Shown: piece by piece, positions 1 through 12,962 of the stretch
Layout of the letters: every line of letters begins with the position of its first letter
How positions within the stretch are numbered: position 1 is the stretch's first letter
Assembly (NCBI GenBank): GCA_021613375.1
Contig: CM038706.1
Location: 27,717,866 to 27,781,865, forward strand
Source: Megaleporinus macrocephalus
Taxonomy: Eukaryota > Chordata > Actinopteri > Characiformes > Anostomidae
Direction of reading: 5' to 3'
DNA length: 64,000 nucleotides
Notes under the pieces: generated by a model
Database searches by the model: none
What the model was told of the DNA's origin: nothing
What the model saw: only the letters and a program-made list of their open reading frames with translations
Made by a program: the position numbers and the translations under genes

Positions 1-300
1 TGGTTTTTTGACGTCTGTTTTGGAAATAGTGTATGTTCTACGTGGTATCGCTAGCTCTCACATGCGTTTAGTTTTCGCGTATTCTCGTGAGAAAAAACGT
101 GTTTTTGGATCAAAGCCAGATGAGTCTGCAATTCTCCAGAGTAAAAGTTGTGTAATTCGTGACCCCGTGTTGCTGATCAGTCATGTAGTGTGAAATCCAC
201 AACAACTGAAAGACTCGCGATTACAGCACAACCAGTCCTGTAGTGTGAACGACACAAAAACCTGACGACTCAAACAGTCGTGTAGTGTGAACCAGGCATT
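1..300 (-). mobile_element. Truncated DNA-transposon end with TAGTGTGAA subrepeats
   Basis: Read on the minus strand from about 300, the sequence starts AATGCCTGGTTCACACTAC and repeats TTCACACTAC three times at about 50-bp spacing. A start of this GCCTGGTTCACACTAC type is common in fish DNA transposons. The other end lies outside the window, so neither inverted repeat nor target-site duplication can be tested. Confidence 0.4.
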
Positions 301-1128
301 AGTATGATTAAGGTATCTAAGATTTGGGACAGCCTACATGTCGGGAGTGCGCATACTATGACGTAAAATGCTGTCTATGTAGGCAGCTCACGAGGTTTTG
401 AGACACACCCAATAACATTTTTCTTTCTTCTTTACTTTTTAAATACAAAACCAAAACAATAAAAATGAACTTGGGGTTGCTCAGGCGATTTAAGCCTTTT
501 GTCGACTAGTCGCATGGTCGCCTCAAAGAAGATAAACTGTATGTATCGAGATGATTTCAGGGGCCACATCTGTGGTTTTCTGAAGGTTAGCAATGCAATT
601 ATCAGCAATGCAATTTGCAACATTCTGCACATTTTCCAGCTCAGGTGAGGGGAAACGAAAGTTGTGGTACATAATGGTAAACCTAACAAGTAAATTGCAC
701 TGCAATTTGGATCAAAGAACAGAAATAAGAACTGCAGTGAGAAATAGACAGTAAGTTGAGGTATTTTACAAACATATTATCAACATATTTGACATACACT
801 TGTATTTGAGTGTTGTGTCACATAGTGTACCTCTACTGTGAAAGATACACCTTATTGGATGGAGGTTTATCACTTCAGAGAACACAGATCAACTGCTAGA
901 CAGCCCAATGCTCGGGGGATTTACACCCCTCTAGCCCACCACTGGCTTGATTGGGCTCATGTGTGGCTAATCAAGAACATAAATTGTAAATGTATTTAAG
1001 AGTAGGCTTTTTGAGAACCTCAAAGTAGCTGAATACACTGATTAGAAGGCAAGTCTGCCAGACACAGACACTATCTGAATACTTTTGGATGAATAGCTTA
1101 CGTTTCATGTGTGCTACTGTCTTTCATT
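301..1128. other. AT-rich unique-looking stretch, no gene seen
   Basis: No splice-bounded coding segment, RNA gene or recognised repeat was seen. Confidence 0.5.
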
Positions 1129-1146
1129 CTGTCTGTCTGTCTCTCT

Positions 1147-1199
<53 letters not shown>
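1129..1199 (+). repeat. (TCTG)/(CT)n microsatellite
   Basis: CTGT units pass into an almost pure CT run from about 1150 to 1199. Confidence 0.95.
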
Positions 1200-1201
<2 letters not shown>

Positions 1202-1584
1202 GGTGGCTACTCCAGTCAGCTAGCTGGTAGAATCATTAGTTAGCACACAGTTAATTATGGCCTCCTGCTAAGTGAGGTAAGAGGTGAAAAACTGATAACA
1301 GCCATAACAGCATTAACAGCACATTTACAGGGGTTTGGAGAGGCGAGTACAGCAGGAGCACTTTAAAGCCGCAGGGAATCTAAATTTGTGACTTACGTAC
1401 GTATGTAGATGTAGATATTTGTGTATTTCTCCTTATTTCTCTCCTTTCCATGCAAACTATCTGGTCCTAATTTTGGGTAATGCTAAGACCAATCACGAGG
1501 CTGATGTCTCTGGCCCCGCCCACACAAAACATTTTCAGCATCAAAGAAACTTAGCTTGCTGAAATTAACCCAGCAAGCTAGATC

Positions 1585-1830
1585 ACATGTCTGTAGTTGC
1601 ATTCATTCCTTTATCCTTGCATCAGCATTCCTTCCATCTGTATGAACGTTTTTCTTTTTTTTTGCATGTTCCATCCATTTGTTTGTCCATCTCCCATCCG
1701 TCCATCTTCACGTCTGTTTGTTGCTTCATTTGTCAATCTTCACGTCTGTTCCTCTGTTCCTTCTTGTGTTGCTTTGTTAGTCCATCTGCACATCTGTTCT
1801 TCTGTGACTTTTTTGGGTCGTTTGGTGCGT
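1585..1830 (+). repeat. Degenerate pyrimidine-rich tandem sequence (CATC/TTCACGTCTGTT)
   Basis: The phrase TCTTCACGTCTGTT recurs at about 40-bp intervals with CCATC and TCCTT units between. It keeps two plus-strand frames open (about 94 codons each), which I attribute to composition. The flanks 1200-1584 and 1831-3330 show nothing I can name. Confidence 0.5.
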
Positions 1831-3330
1831 CACATAAAAAAAAGCTGGATAATGATGTTAGTTTTGTATGAGGGATGAACCAGGCTCTTCTCTGTTCTCA
1901 GATTCTTCTGATCAGCGGGTTTTTATCATATTTATAACTTATATTTTTTATGCAAGCTTTGCTGGATATTTTTATATAACACTCAACTTTATTACCATAC
2001 ATATTTAATATTATTAAATATAATATTATTATATAAAATTGCTAAACATTGTGAATTTGAAATGAAAAACAGTGATGAAAAACTTTTCCATTTCAAGTTC
2101 CCTTTGTGTACGGTTTGCTCAAGAGCCTCATGACAAGCTAGGAAACATGTTAGCTTAGTAAGTTAAAGCAAACTGAACTGATACACAGTCAACACTGCGT
2201 GAATAAAACAAATATTCAAAACTTTCTTGATCTCATTTTGGGAACTGAAAAATAGTTATTTCAAACATGGGACCTCACTTGAGCTGGTTTTGGAGATGAA
2301 CCTTCACTAGATGAAGCACGAAAACAGAAGGTATTAATGTCTTTAAGTGCAAATAAGATCTGATTCTTTACTCCTAGCATAATGAACAGAGACACTGGAC
2401 TACTGTACATTCTGGAAAAGTGAAAGTCATCTAAAAGCTGAAACTCTAGGTGCTTCCACACAGGCTATAATGTCCAGTAATGTCCAGTTTGTAGCTTGGT
2501 TGGAGCTGTTTTGGAGATTCTGATCCTTTTAGCATTTGTGAAAACGTTCCCTGAAACACTGCATGCCGATAGCAGAGACGACCATGACGCTACAGTATAC
2601 ATCCTCAGAAGGAATCTGTATTTTAACCACTGCTCACTCTGTTTTCCCCGATTAGTAATTTGTTCTGTTAATCTCCCAAAGTAATACAAAAATGAAATTG
2701 GTGTTCTGGTAACCCAGATGCAGAGATAAACAGACCTGCATGAAGTGCATCATTTATGAGTTTGTAAGGCCCAGTATGGCATCTCCTTACAGAGAAAGAA
2801 GAAGAACCAAACAGCTTGCTGGTTACACCCTCAGGCATTGTGCAGATCCCACTGTAAAGAAATGTAATTATTTAATCTAATAGGTTTCTTAACAATGAAA
2901 TTTTAAGTAGAATCATGAAAACGTTATAGTTACAAACATTGCAAATGTGATCTTAAGTAAGCCTAACAGACTCTAGGCTATTAAAGGTGACATCTGCCTA
3001 TGACAAAGAGCCCCTTTCTCAACCACACGAGCAGACGAGGTTGTGCCCGCTGTAAAAAAATATTGTATGGGCCACTGAGTAAGTCGATTCTCAGGTCAGC
3101 AGAGAAGGCAGCCTTCTGCCTGGAGCCCTTTAGAACAGCACTGGACACGTGCAGCAAATAAACTCCAGCGTATGTCAGCTAGTGTAAGGCAGCTGTCTGT
3201 AAACAGAGCCTTTCTTCTGCTCTGACATATCACAGTAATCAGAAAATCAAGGAGGAAAAATAAACACATGTTATGAAATAACGCCAAACAAATTAAGTTC
3301 GTCAGGACTGCAGTGAGGAACGGCCTGAAC

Positions 3331-3336
3331 ACACAC

Positions 3337-3367
<31 letters not shown>

Positions 3368-3416
3368 GCAAGCACACACACGCACACACACGCACACACA
3401 CACACACAGCAAGCAC
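3331..3416 (+). repeat. (CA)n microsatellite
   Basis: ACACAC runs broken by GCAAGC and GC interruptions. Confidence 0.95.
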
Positions 3417-3559
3417 AAGTCTGCCTAAGTCCACAAATCTCTCTCCTGTATCAACAGATTCACTCTGCGCTGACTCAACCTTTGAACTTTCCATACAGAA
3501 TCCTGAACTTTCCATACAGAGCAGTGGCCAAACAGACGGCTATCCCTGCCAGAGCAGAC

Positions 3560-3900
3560 AAACCATCTCTCTCTCTCTTTCTGTCTTTCATTGCCTTTCT
3601 TACTGTCTCTTCCACTCATTTTCTCTCTCTCACTGTCTCACTCATTTCGTCTTTCTCTCACTGTCTCACTTTTGTCTCCCTTTCTTACTATCTCACATAT
3701 TTTCTCTTTTATCGACTCTCTCTCTTCCTGTGCCTTCCATTCCCTCTATATGTATCTGTCTTTCTTACTCATTCTATCTTTCATTGTCCCTCTCATTGTC
3801 TCACTCATTTTCTCTATCACTGTCCCTCTCACTGACTCTCTCCTTTTCTCCCTTTCTTACTGTTTCTCTTACCCACTTATTTCTCATTTCATTCATACTC

Positions 3901-3950
<50 letters not shown>

Positions 3951-4312
3951 TTTTCTCTCTCTTACTGTCCCTGTCACACTCATTTTCTCTCTCTCTCATT
4001 CATTTTCTCTTACGCTCATTGTCTCAAGAATCAGGCGAGAGGGACAGAGCAAAAGAGAAAAAAAAGAAAAGGTAAAAGAGAAAACCTGAGAAAGCGTGAG
4101 AAAAAAAGAGAGGGAGAGACAGCAATTGCAGAAAAGAAAGAAAGAGAAAAAAGAAAGATCAAGAGAGAGACAAAGTGCAGTTGAAATAGAGAAAGACAAA
4201 GAGAGAAAGTGCAATAGAGAGAGAAACAGAGAGAATGTGAATGAGAGATAAAAGTGAGATAGAGTGAGAGAGAGAGGAAGAGAGAGAGAGCAGCTCTTGA
4301 GATGGAGTATCC
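3560..4312 (+). repeat. Long polypyrimidine block followed by polypurine block
   Basis: From 3567 to about 4020 the plus strand is almost only C and T (CTCTCT, CACTCATTTTCTCT units, a pure CT run at about 3900-3950). From about 4033 to 4312 it switches to almost only A and G (GAGAGA, AAAGAAAG). The two blocks are imperfect reverse complements and also mirror-repeat material. All long open frames across it (up to 258 codons) are low-complexity Ser/Leu or Arg/Glu strings and not genes. Confidence 0.9.
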
Positions 4313-5392
4313 TGAGGCTAGTGTTTACCTGAGCTTCACTCACCCAGCATGCTCCTGCACCGCTCTGTCACCAGCTCCAATACATGTGATACACATTAGA
4401 ACTGACTGCAGATGACAAGATATGACTAAGTGGGCCTGCCTCTCCTATTAACCTCTGTCAGTGTCTGTAAAACCACGGGCTCGCCTTCAGGCTCTTTCGC
4501 CATCCCTGCCACAGCCCGTGATGTATCGCACCCTCCTTATTCACAAAGCAGCTGCTGGTCTTTAAAACCCATCTCGAACTGCTGGGTCAGAGGACAGCTT
4601 CCCCGGTCTGTGTTTGTTATTAACAGCACCAGAAGCCGTTAGGGACACGGAGGGTGGCTTGGCAGCTGAAGCGGCTCAGAGACCGGAGAGTAAGAGCAGT
4701 TTGCACCTGTTTGGGCATACACCCCCACTCAAACTTACACATACAAGCTCAACAGTGTGGTGTGAAGCCCATGGGGTCTGATCTGGTAGTTCCAGGAATG
4801 TGGCAACACCTCCATCTGCTGAGCGGATTCGCTAGCCACTTTGGCCTGGGAGCTAATAAACAGAGTAGTTCTTTACTGCGGCCCAATACAAACATGGAGC
4901 TGTTTTTCTAGCCAACCCAACACAGAAACACTGGAGCACTGCTCATGTTGGATGGTCTTTTCACCCATTTGTAACTACAGAATACTGTTGACTTATGATC
5001 TATATTATATATATATATCAGATTCAGATCTGTTGACAGGTAAGGCCAAGTTCTGGAAGTAGCCATTAGAAGAAGGAAAACTGTGGTCTTGAAGGGATAC
5101 CCATTGTCAGCAACAATGCTCAAACAGGCTTTGGGATTAATTGCCCAAAGTGTGCCACGAAAACATTCCTCACACCTTCACACCACCTCCGCCAAACTGG
5201 ACTGTTGACACAAGGCAGGTTGGCTCTGTGGATTCATACTGTTGGTGCCAAATACTGTGTGTCTCAGCAGAAATATGGATTTATCAAATCAGGTTATGTT
5301 TACTGAAGTCTTCAACTCTCCAGTTTTGGTGAGCCTGTTGCCGCTGACCCACACAAAACACTAGGTCTTCCATCCAGCTCAAGGTTTGATGT
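4313..5392. other. Unique-looking sequence, no gene seen
   Basis: No coding segment with splice borders, no RNA gene and no repeat recognised. Confidence 0.5.
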
Positions 5393-5400
5393 GTTGTGCA

Positions 5401-6365
5401 TAGAGCTGAGCGATATATCGAGTTTTTAAGTAGTATTGATATATTTTTATATGAGATATAAGATGAGAGACAATATCGTTTATATCTATGTAGTCTGTGT
5501 CGCACTGCAATTACACTTGTAGATCCACTAGTTTGCCTTTTTCTTCACACTGCTCCGCCTCTCTCCCTCCCAAAACTCATCCCTCCCCACCGCTTTACCC
5601 ATAAACGCAGGCAGCGACAGCATGGATATGGATAAACACACGAAAGAAGCTATCGAGAGCTGGTTAGTAAAAAGAAAATGGCCGTCAAAAGTAGGGCTGA
5701 GTATCGAAACTACAGAGTACTGAAAAGTCTAAAAAAAATCCAGTGCCTATTTTCGGTACTTTGCATATAACACAAAATAAATAAAAAATAAAAAACGTAA
5801 CGCATGCAGAAATACGGAGAGCACACACAGAGCTAGGTAAACATGTCGAGGCACTCAAGAGTTTGGCTCTACTTTGAAAAAGTCTGTCTCAGAGCAGCTG
5901 CAGCAAATGCTTCAAGTTAGTGGCTTACTGAAGTGGGGAATACATCTAATCTAATGAAACGTCTGATTACACATGGAATTAATCTCCGTCAGGAAAACTG
6001 CAGAATTTTCGACTGTATGAAGAGTGGTAGCACTACGGGGCTGCCAGAGACGTGAGAATCTGGACTAAATACGCTAAACGACGCTGTTTCCACTGATAAA
6101 AGATTGTAACGTCCGGCTGTCGGCCGCAACCACGCCAAAACAACAACAGCTACAGCTAGCACGCGAGCCGAACACATACTCTCGCACCGAATCTCTATCT
6201 CTCTCCGCTTACTCCCACACCCCACGCCTGTGCCCTCTCTCATCCAAATAAAAGGATTTTTTGTTATCACCTTATGGGAAGAAAAATGATCGAGATATAT
6301 ATCGTATATCGCCATTCAGCTAAAAATATCGAGATATTATTTTTGGTCCATGTCGTCCAGCCCTA
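5401..6365. mobile_element. Non-autonomous hAT-type element with 8-bp target duplication
   Basis: Left end TAGAGCTGAGCGATAT, right end (reverse complement) TAGGGCTGGACGACAT: imperfect terminal inverted repeats. The element is flanked on both sides by GTTGTGCA (5393-5400 and 6366-6373), an exact 8-bp direct repeat as hAT transposases make. Both subterminal regions are rich in ATATCG motifs. There is no transposase open frame over 965 bp, so it is non-autonomous. A second TAGGGCTGAGTATCGA at about 5692 suggests a nested insertion or internal end. Confidence 0.88.
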
Positions 6366-6660
6366 GTTGTGCATTCTGTGATTCTTTTTCTATTTTTTTC
6401 TTTTTTCTATCTAAGTTACTGTGTCCTTTCTGTCTGCTCCAACCTGCCTGGCCATTCTCTGCCAACCTCTCTCATCAACCAAATTTTTCCATTCTCAGAA
6501 TTGCTGCCAGAACAGCAGTTACAGCATTAGACACATGGTTGAACATTACCTGAAGCTGCTGCTCAAACCTGCTTGATTTTATGCACTGCACTGCTGGCAT
6601 ATGATTGGCTGATCAAATAATTCAGTGAACAAGTGAGGTGTTTTTAAAAAATGAGTTTGG

Positions 6661-6785
<125 letters not shown>

Positions 6786-7576
6786 TCTGGACTTTGGAGA
6801 CTTTTCTTGCAGATTTTCTTTGAAAAATGGTTGGCCTCCTGAGAAGCTAATGGGTGGACACAAAAAACGTAAGAAAAAATAAAAATGATATTATACTAGT
6901 TGTTGAGGCATGTACATTTCTGTTTGGACTGTTTGAACTTTCATCAATGAAGCTTTCCATGATGTAGCTTTAAAAGGCTTTAAACACTGCAGGTGTCTGG
7001 TTCAGCACCACAGTGATCTATTCCAACTGCCTAACTGAGGCTCTCTGTAGAACAATCCATTTCATATCAAACCACATCGAATGACTTGTTGACAAAATGT
7101 TGACAAAATCAGCAAAATCCCTCTTTTAATAGAAGCCAAAGTACGTAATGCTTACCGATTAGCTAACATGAGCGGTAGCTAATCCACCATGTTTAGGAAT
7201 ACAAAGGATTTGAATGGAAACTCTTTGTATAGAACCATTTGACAAGAACATGAAAGCATCATCGTACACAAACTCAGACAATATCCAGTGACCTCACGCG
7301 CCTTGAGCGACTGCAGAGCCCATGCCAGAACGTATTTGCTACAAGCACATGCTAACATTACTTCCCTATTCACACTCTTCATCTCTGCTGGCATCTTAAC
7401 CTGAAGCTGACCCAAGTTGCGAGGAGGGAGAGGAACTTTGGGAACGGATTACGCAAGAAGCCTGCTGTTTTAAAAGACATGTCTCTGTTAGACTCGGCCA
7501 AATGGGTATTGTCAGATCTTCCCGATGAAAAAAGTAAGAAAAGAATGAGATAGAGAGGGCACGGAGAGGGAGAGAA

Positions 7577-7609
7577 TGTGTGCGTGCGTGTGTGTGTGTG
7601 TGTGTGTGT
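7577..7609 (+). repeat. (GT)n microsatellite
   Basis: TGTGTGCGTGCG followed by a GT run. The flank 6782-7576 shows no gene. Confidence 0.93.
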
Positions 7610-7756
7610 CACAGGCTCATCTGAAACCCTGAGGCTAGCAGTAGCCTTTTGAGGCTATAATATCACTTCTGGATGAAATTCAATAAGACATACTTCTCTG
7701 AATTGAAGTGCTGGAGTGAAGCCAGGTGGATAACAATACAATCAGTCAGTGAGAGG

Positions 7757-7777
7757 GCGTGAGAGAGAGAGAGAGCA

Positions 7778-7809
<32 letters not shown>

Positions 7810-7830
7810 AGAAAGCGAGGGAGAGAGCAT
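7757..7830 (+). repeat. GA-rich microsatellite
   Basis: GAGAGA and GAAAGAAAG units with a few interruptions. Confidence 0.9.
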
Positions 7831-7849
7831 AGAAGCTATCAGACTTTAA

Positions 7850-8800
7850 GACTTATCCCCCAGCTTATAAGCGACTTCCAAAGGTGACACGTTCACTCCC
7901 TCGTGCAACCTGAGGCAGGAGGAGGCTGTGGATTAACGGACTAGGCCGCGTAGCGCACTGGATCAACACTCATAAAGAGGGCAGCGCGCAAGCAGCCTGC
8001 TGACCTTTGCGGAATAAAGCTGGGACAGATATTAAAACTAATATCTCCGGGTTCTTAAAGGATGAAAAACGAAATCCTAGTCCTGAAACGCCAGCCAGAT
8101 TCACTTCAATTACCTCCTTTTTTATGTGTTTCTCAATACAGACCTTGAGGATTGGGATAAAAAAGGAGGGGTGGGCAGCGGGGAGGTGCTGGGATGGGGA
8201 TGGGATGTATGCCTTGGGGTGTAAGCCCGTTTTGAAGAAAAAGTGTCATCTAAGCTGGCAATCCGCCCAGGCTTTTTATTCAACCACGGTGATAGACTCA
8301 CTCTAACCCTGCAGATATCCTCTCTGATCGGGCGCACCTTTCAAAAGAAGCAGGTGAAACATCTAAGGAGTTCATTATCGCGTCGCCGATTGAGTTACAC
8401 ATGTCTCAAAAAACACGAGGCTTTTTTTGTTCGGGGGTTGCTCAAAAGATATAATTAATAAGCAGGTGCGTTTCTGTGACTCCTCACATCAGACTGCCAC
8501 AGAGGTTATGAGGAGGGAAGAGGGGTTATTATTGTTATTATTATGGAGGGTTCTGTGGGCAACTGCACTTTAATGCTTGGGTGGTCCCAAACAACCCAGA
8601 AAAGCCTCCTGTCGTCCCACAGTGTCAGGGTTAATGATACTGTACTCCCTCTTAAGTACCTGACGGCGTCCTGCACTTAATAGGTCAGCCGCACATGGCC
8701 CGCAGCTCCCTTCCCAAAAATAAACAGCACCTGTGCATGTGGGTTCAAAGAGTCTGCACCAGCTTGAAAACAATGCATTAGTCTAAGCAAAGTTTATCCA
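7850..8800. other. Repeat-poor, GC-richer island; possible regulatory DNA
   Basis: Higher GC than its surroundings, no microsatellite or transposon signature and no splice-bounded coding frame. Base composition is the only evidence for function. 8801-10602 beyond it is AT-rich and unremarkable. Confidence 0.3.
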
Positions 8801-10602
8801 GACTTTTCACATTTTGTTTGAGGACACTAATTGATGAATACATTTGGTGGAAAGTTTGGAGACCTCTCTGGTGGAAATGTGGAAAGAGTGTGGAAGAACT
8901 TTTTGTAACATGCTTTAGTCCTGTTCAAGTGTGTTGAGTGTGTTGTAATCAAGTGTGTTGAGATGTTTTCAAAGAGAACTCAATCAAAACTTGTTTGCAT
9001 CTTCCATGGATGTGAGTATATGTTTTATTATGGTCATCATGTCTTCATAAGCATAATGTTCATTTAGCGTTTGAGACCTAAACACTGAGACAGATCTTCT
9101 TTTTAAGTCCGTGAGGGAATTAATATGTAAAGATGTGTCATGTTGTACAAAAACTTTTTTAGATTTCTATTTTAGACTGTACAGAGTGACTTGCAGCTGT
9201 ACACTCACATTGTATTGGAACATTTTGACAAAGAAGGAAAATAGAACTCATAGTACTTAAAGCCAATGTCCCAGCAGCAGTGGAGAGCAGGGAGGCAGGG
9301 TAGCCCTCCAGTTAATAGCTGCCACTCCACCATTTAAACCCACAGCCCAGAATAGAATACCTCACCATCAAATCAAACACAACATCCAGCTTATAATAAC
9401 TTATTTTCACATTTAAAGTCTCTTACTGTAAGTCTGGCTCTTCTAATGAGCCTCTGCCTGTCCATGGTCACACAGGACAGTAGCAGGCTGCTACCCAGCC
9501 TCCTGTTGAAAGCTTGCACTGTCCTGTAGGCCTCACAGAGTCTGTGCAAAATCAGAGCAGAGTCTCTGGGGTTGGACCACCTGCCGTTTCTCTGCAGCAC
9601 AGGTTTTTACTATTTTAGGCTCTACAGGGCAACTGAATGCTTGCACACCATTTTTTACCCCCCAAAAATGCTGCTTAATTTAATTTGAACAAAAACAATG
9701 AACTAGTGCACCTTCAAAGTAGAATTTAAACTTTAAATTTTGAATGGCTAATGAATTCTGGGCTTTTTTATTGTATATTGATATACAAACATGTGAACCT
9801 GTCAGAAAGGTAATTTAACAGGTACAGTCATGAGAAATGTGTTCAGTTCCGATCAGTTTTGGTCCGAATTCTAAGATTTCTAAGCAGGATTTTGGTCATT
9901 CATTCATTTGCTACTTCTGACCAGCCACCAATACACCCATCTCTCCGGCTCCCTCCAGTATTTAGCGTTTCGTGTGTATCTGATGTCTCTGACTTGCGCC
10001 AACCTCTCCGTGCCTCTGGCTACTCAGGCCATTTCAAACTAATCTTTTGCAGCAATGTGGCTATATCTCCAGTTTCTTTTCTGAACATCTATTAGTCACT
10101 TAGAAGCGTAAAAAACGTAGAAGCACAAACGAAATCCGCCAATTACACACAGTAAGAGGCAGATGGCGTATCTTAATCCTTCCTCAATGGTTCATACAGA
10201 GACCCTCCCCTGGCCTGCCTCTGTCTCTGAGTAAAAGGAGTAGAGGAAATACTTGAGTACCCTGAGTATTAATAAAAGTAAATTATACTACATACTAGGG
10301 AAAAAAGTTAAGACTTTTACATTTGCCAGCTACCGGTTAAATTCTGACTAAAGTCATTATTAGTACCTTAAACTCACTCATATAATTAAGGCAACTTTTA
10401 CTTTGCATGCTTTAGGCATCTTAACCCAGTCACAGAACACAGTGGCCTCCTCTTAGCGAGCTCTTCTCACTTCTTGCACAGCTATTACAACACAATGCTC
10501 GTAAGCTTTTGCAAGCTTCAGACAACTTTTCTCACAACTGTAATGAACATGATGGTTTAGAGCTTTTCTGTGCCCACTTTTGTACAATCGGCACCTAAGC
10601 AA

Positions 10603-10920
10603 TCATAGTGCATGTATGGGTCTGTGCCAGAAGTGATTATAGTGCATGTATAGGACCGTGGCCCTGAGGTAATGGAGAGAATGCAATGGGCCCACAGCTC
10701 GGAGCTGATGACTGAATGCAACAGGCCAATGGTCCAGAGCCGATAAAAGAATGGGTGGGTTTGTGTCAGCTAGTTTAGGGAGGGAATACAAGGGGTCTGT
10801 GGCTCTGAGCTTATGTGAGAATGCTATGGGCCCCAGACCCTAAGCCAGTGCATGAATGCAGTGGGCCCATGGTCTTGACTAATGGAGTAAATGCAATAAG
10901 CTCGGGGCTCCAGTCAATGC
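10603..10920 (+). repeat. Degenerate minisatellite, period about 35 bp
   Basis: Nine or so diverged units beginning GAATGCA or TAGTGCATG followed by GGGCC/GGTC and CTGAGC-like segments. Units differ strongly from each other, so the array is old. 10921-12883 after it shows no gene; palindromic TGTACATTATAG motifs occur near 11545-11590. Confidence 0.65.
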
Positions 10921-12883
10921 AAATGGCAATCACACTTTTCACGAACTTCACAAGCACCCCACAAACTTTGCATAATGACAACAAACACAGTAGACTTGAG
11001 GCTCTGAGTAAGCACTGGCATTCTGTTTAGCAGCAATTGTTACACTAGCTCTTCCTTCTTTTACACTTTTATTTTTCCTTTAGTATCAACACAGTTACTG
11101 CTATGTTCTGATTTAAGCTCAGTTAATAAAATCTAATGTTTATTTTTTCAGGTACAGACTTCTTTGATGGGTATCTCTGTTTTTCATCTTTTATATTCTA
11201 TGGGAATATGAAGGTCTCAACTGTCCAAGACCTGGACTAAGCACAAGACCTACGCCCTTCAACTTCTAAATAATTGTATCCTTTAAATTTTATTGATTAT
11301 ATAGAGGACCAAAATGTTTCTGCCTTGCTGGTAGAATTACAGTCAGGTTTCGATCCAGTAGTTAGGTTTCAATGAAAAATCAAACCTGTGGTAAATAAAA
11401 TGCAGTAAAAATGGCAGAAGATGAAATGAAGCAAATAAGGGTACAAAAAAATCAATATGGCAATAAATTGCATATCACAAATTGCCAGCATACTGACCAT
11501 AAAATGGGAAGTATGTATACTATTATTACTACAATATTAGGTGATAATGTACATTATAGTACATTCTACAATGTACATTATAGCTTTTTGTTTAATATGA
11601 AAACATGCACCTTCTGTTGTGTCAATGTAGGGCACAGAAGATAGATAGTAAATAGTTATATACAAATAATTTGGAGGGTTTTGTACAGACAGAAGAACAT
11701 ACAGAATAAACAAAGCATGTCAGCATTCCTTTACACTGTGAGGTGCGGGTGAGGGCAGGGGGCAAATCGATTATGGATAGACAGAGGCACCTTCAGAATG
11801 TCTGACACTTTGACTAACAGCTGCTACCAAGGCCTGGACCTGCACCGCAGGAGGGAGATGTGCTGAGATGAGAAAAAAGGCCTAGAGGACGTCTGCCCTT
11901 GAGAGGGACACAAAAAACAGCACTGGGAAACTCAAAGCAACATGTTCATGTTCATGACCCCCTAAACCTCCAAGCCCCACCCTTAGAAAAATGACACATC
12001 AGCAGTCCATTTACTATATAACAATACTATAATAACTACCATACACAATACATAATACCATCATACCCACATAACCTATACAGTATCTATATAACAAGTC
12101 TTGAGGTTTACCAGTGAGGCTCATGTTTTATTTCTTTGCTTGTTTGTTTTAGCCTTTGCTGTGGTCTCATGAATGTAAAGTTTGGTTTTGCACATTTTTG
12201 GTACACAGCGTTAGCCCTAACCGGATTCATTTGGATTACAGCACCCAGTGTGACCAAAACAGCCCCCTCAAATAAACACTCAAGCAGACAAAAACAGATG
12301 CTGAGTGAAATCAACTAGTTTGATACATTTAAAAAAATAATAAATAAATATGTCAATAAAATACTGTTTAAAAAAAACGTAACAAATACAGAAAAGTTGA
12401 AATTGTATTTGTGCAGCCACTAAATAATGAAAGTGAAGACAGCATGTATATCACTAAAATAGACTTACAACAGCAGCAATCTGTTACAGCAGGCATAGTG
12501 TAACCGTGATGAACAGTTACAATTAGTGCTAGGTCTTCAGTTCAGGTCATAAATGTCAAATCAAGGACAAAATGATTATGTTAAGATCTTGTAGCACCCC
12601 TAGGAGATTTTTGTAGGCCTTCAAGTCAGCTAGTAAAGTCCTGGCCAATGGAAAAGTTTGCATAAGTTTACCTAGATAACATGAGGTTTATCCATCTTGT
12701 ATAATACTTTAAGGAAAAAGGAATAAAGGTTTTGTTCCAACAGTGACAATATATGCTGTCAAATGAAGGAGAGGACGAGCTTCCCAAACTATAATTATTT
12801 CATAACTCAATTTCCTTTCCCACATTTTGTCATCTTACCATTTGTAAAAAAATGTATTGCTTGATTTTTAGGTTAAAACACTA

Positions 12884-12962
12884 AATAAATCTGTAAAGCT
12901 GTTTTGTGACAATGTCTATTGGAAAATGTACTACATAAATAAAGCTATATTGAAATGGAAAA
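12884..12962 (+). repeat. Dispersed teleost repeat fragment (CTGTAAAGCTGTTTTGTGACAA type)
   Basis: CTGTAAAGCTGTTTTGTGAC followed by AATGTCTATTG and TACATAAATAAAGCTA resembles a short repeat spread through teleost genomes with a similar start and end. Recognised from memory only. 12963-14270 holds nothing I can name. Confidence 0.5.

Noticed and set aside
3313..4184. Ser/Leu-rich frames of 258 and 197 codons
   Set aside because: They are CA and CT microsatellite translations and overlap in different frames of the same DNA.
7561..7830. Possible promoter from GT and GA runs
   Set aside because: Only simple repeats are present; no gene starts nearby.
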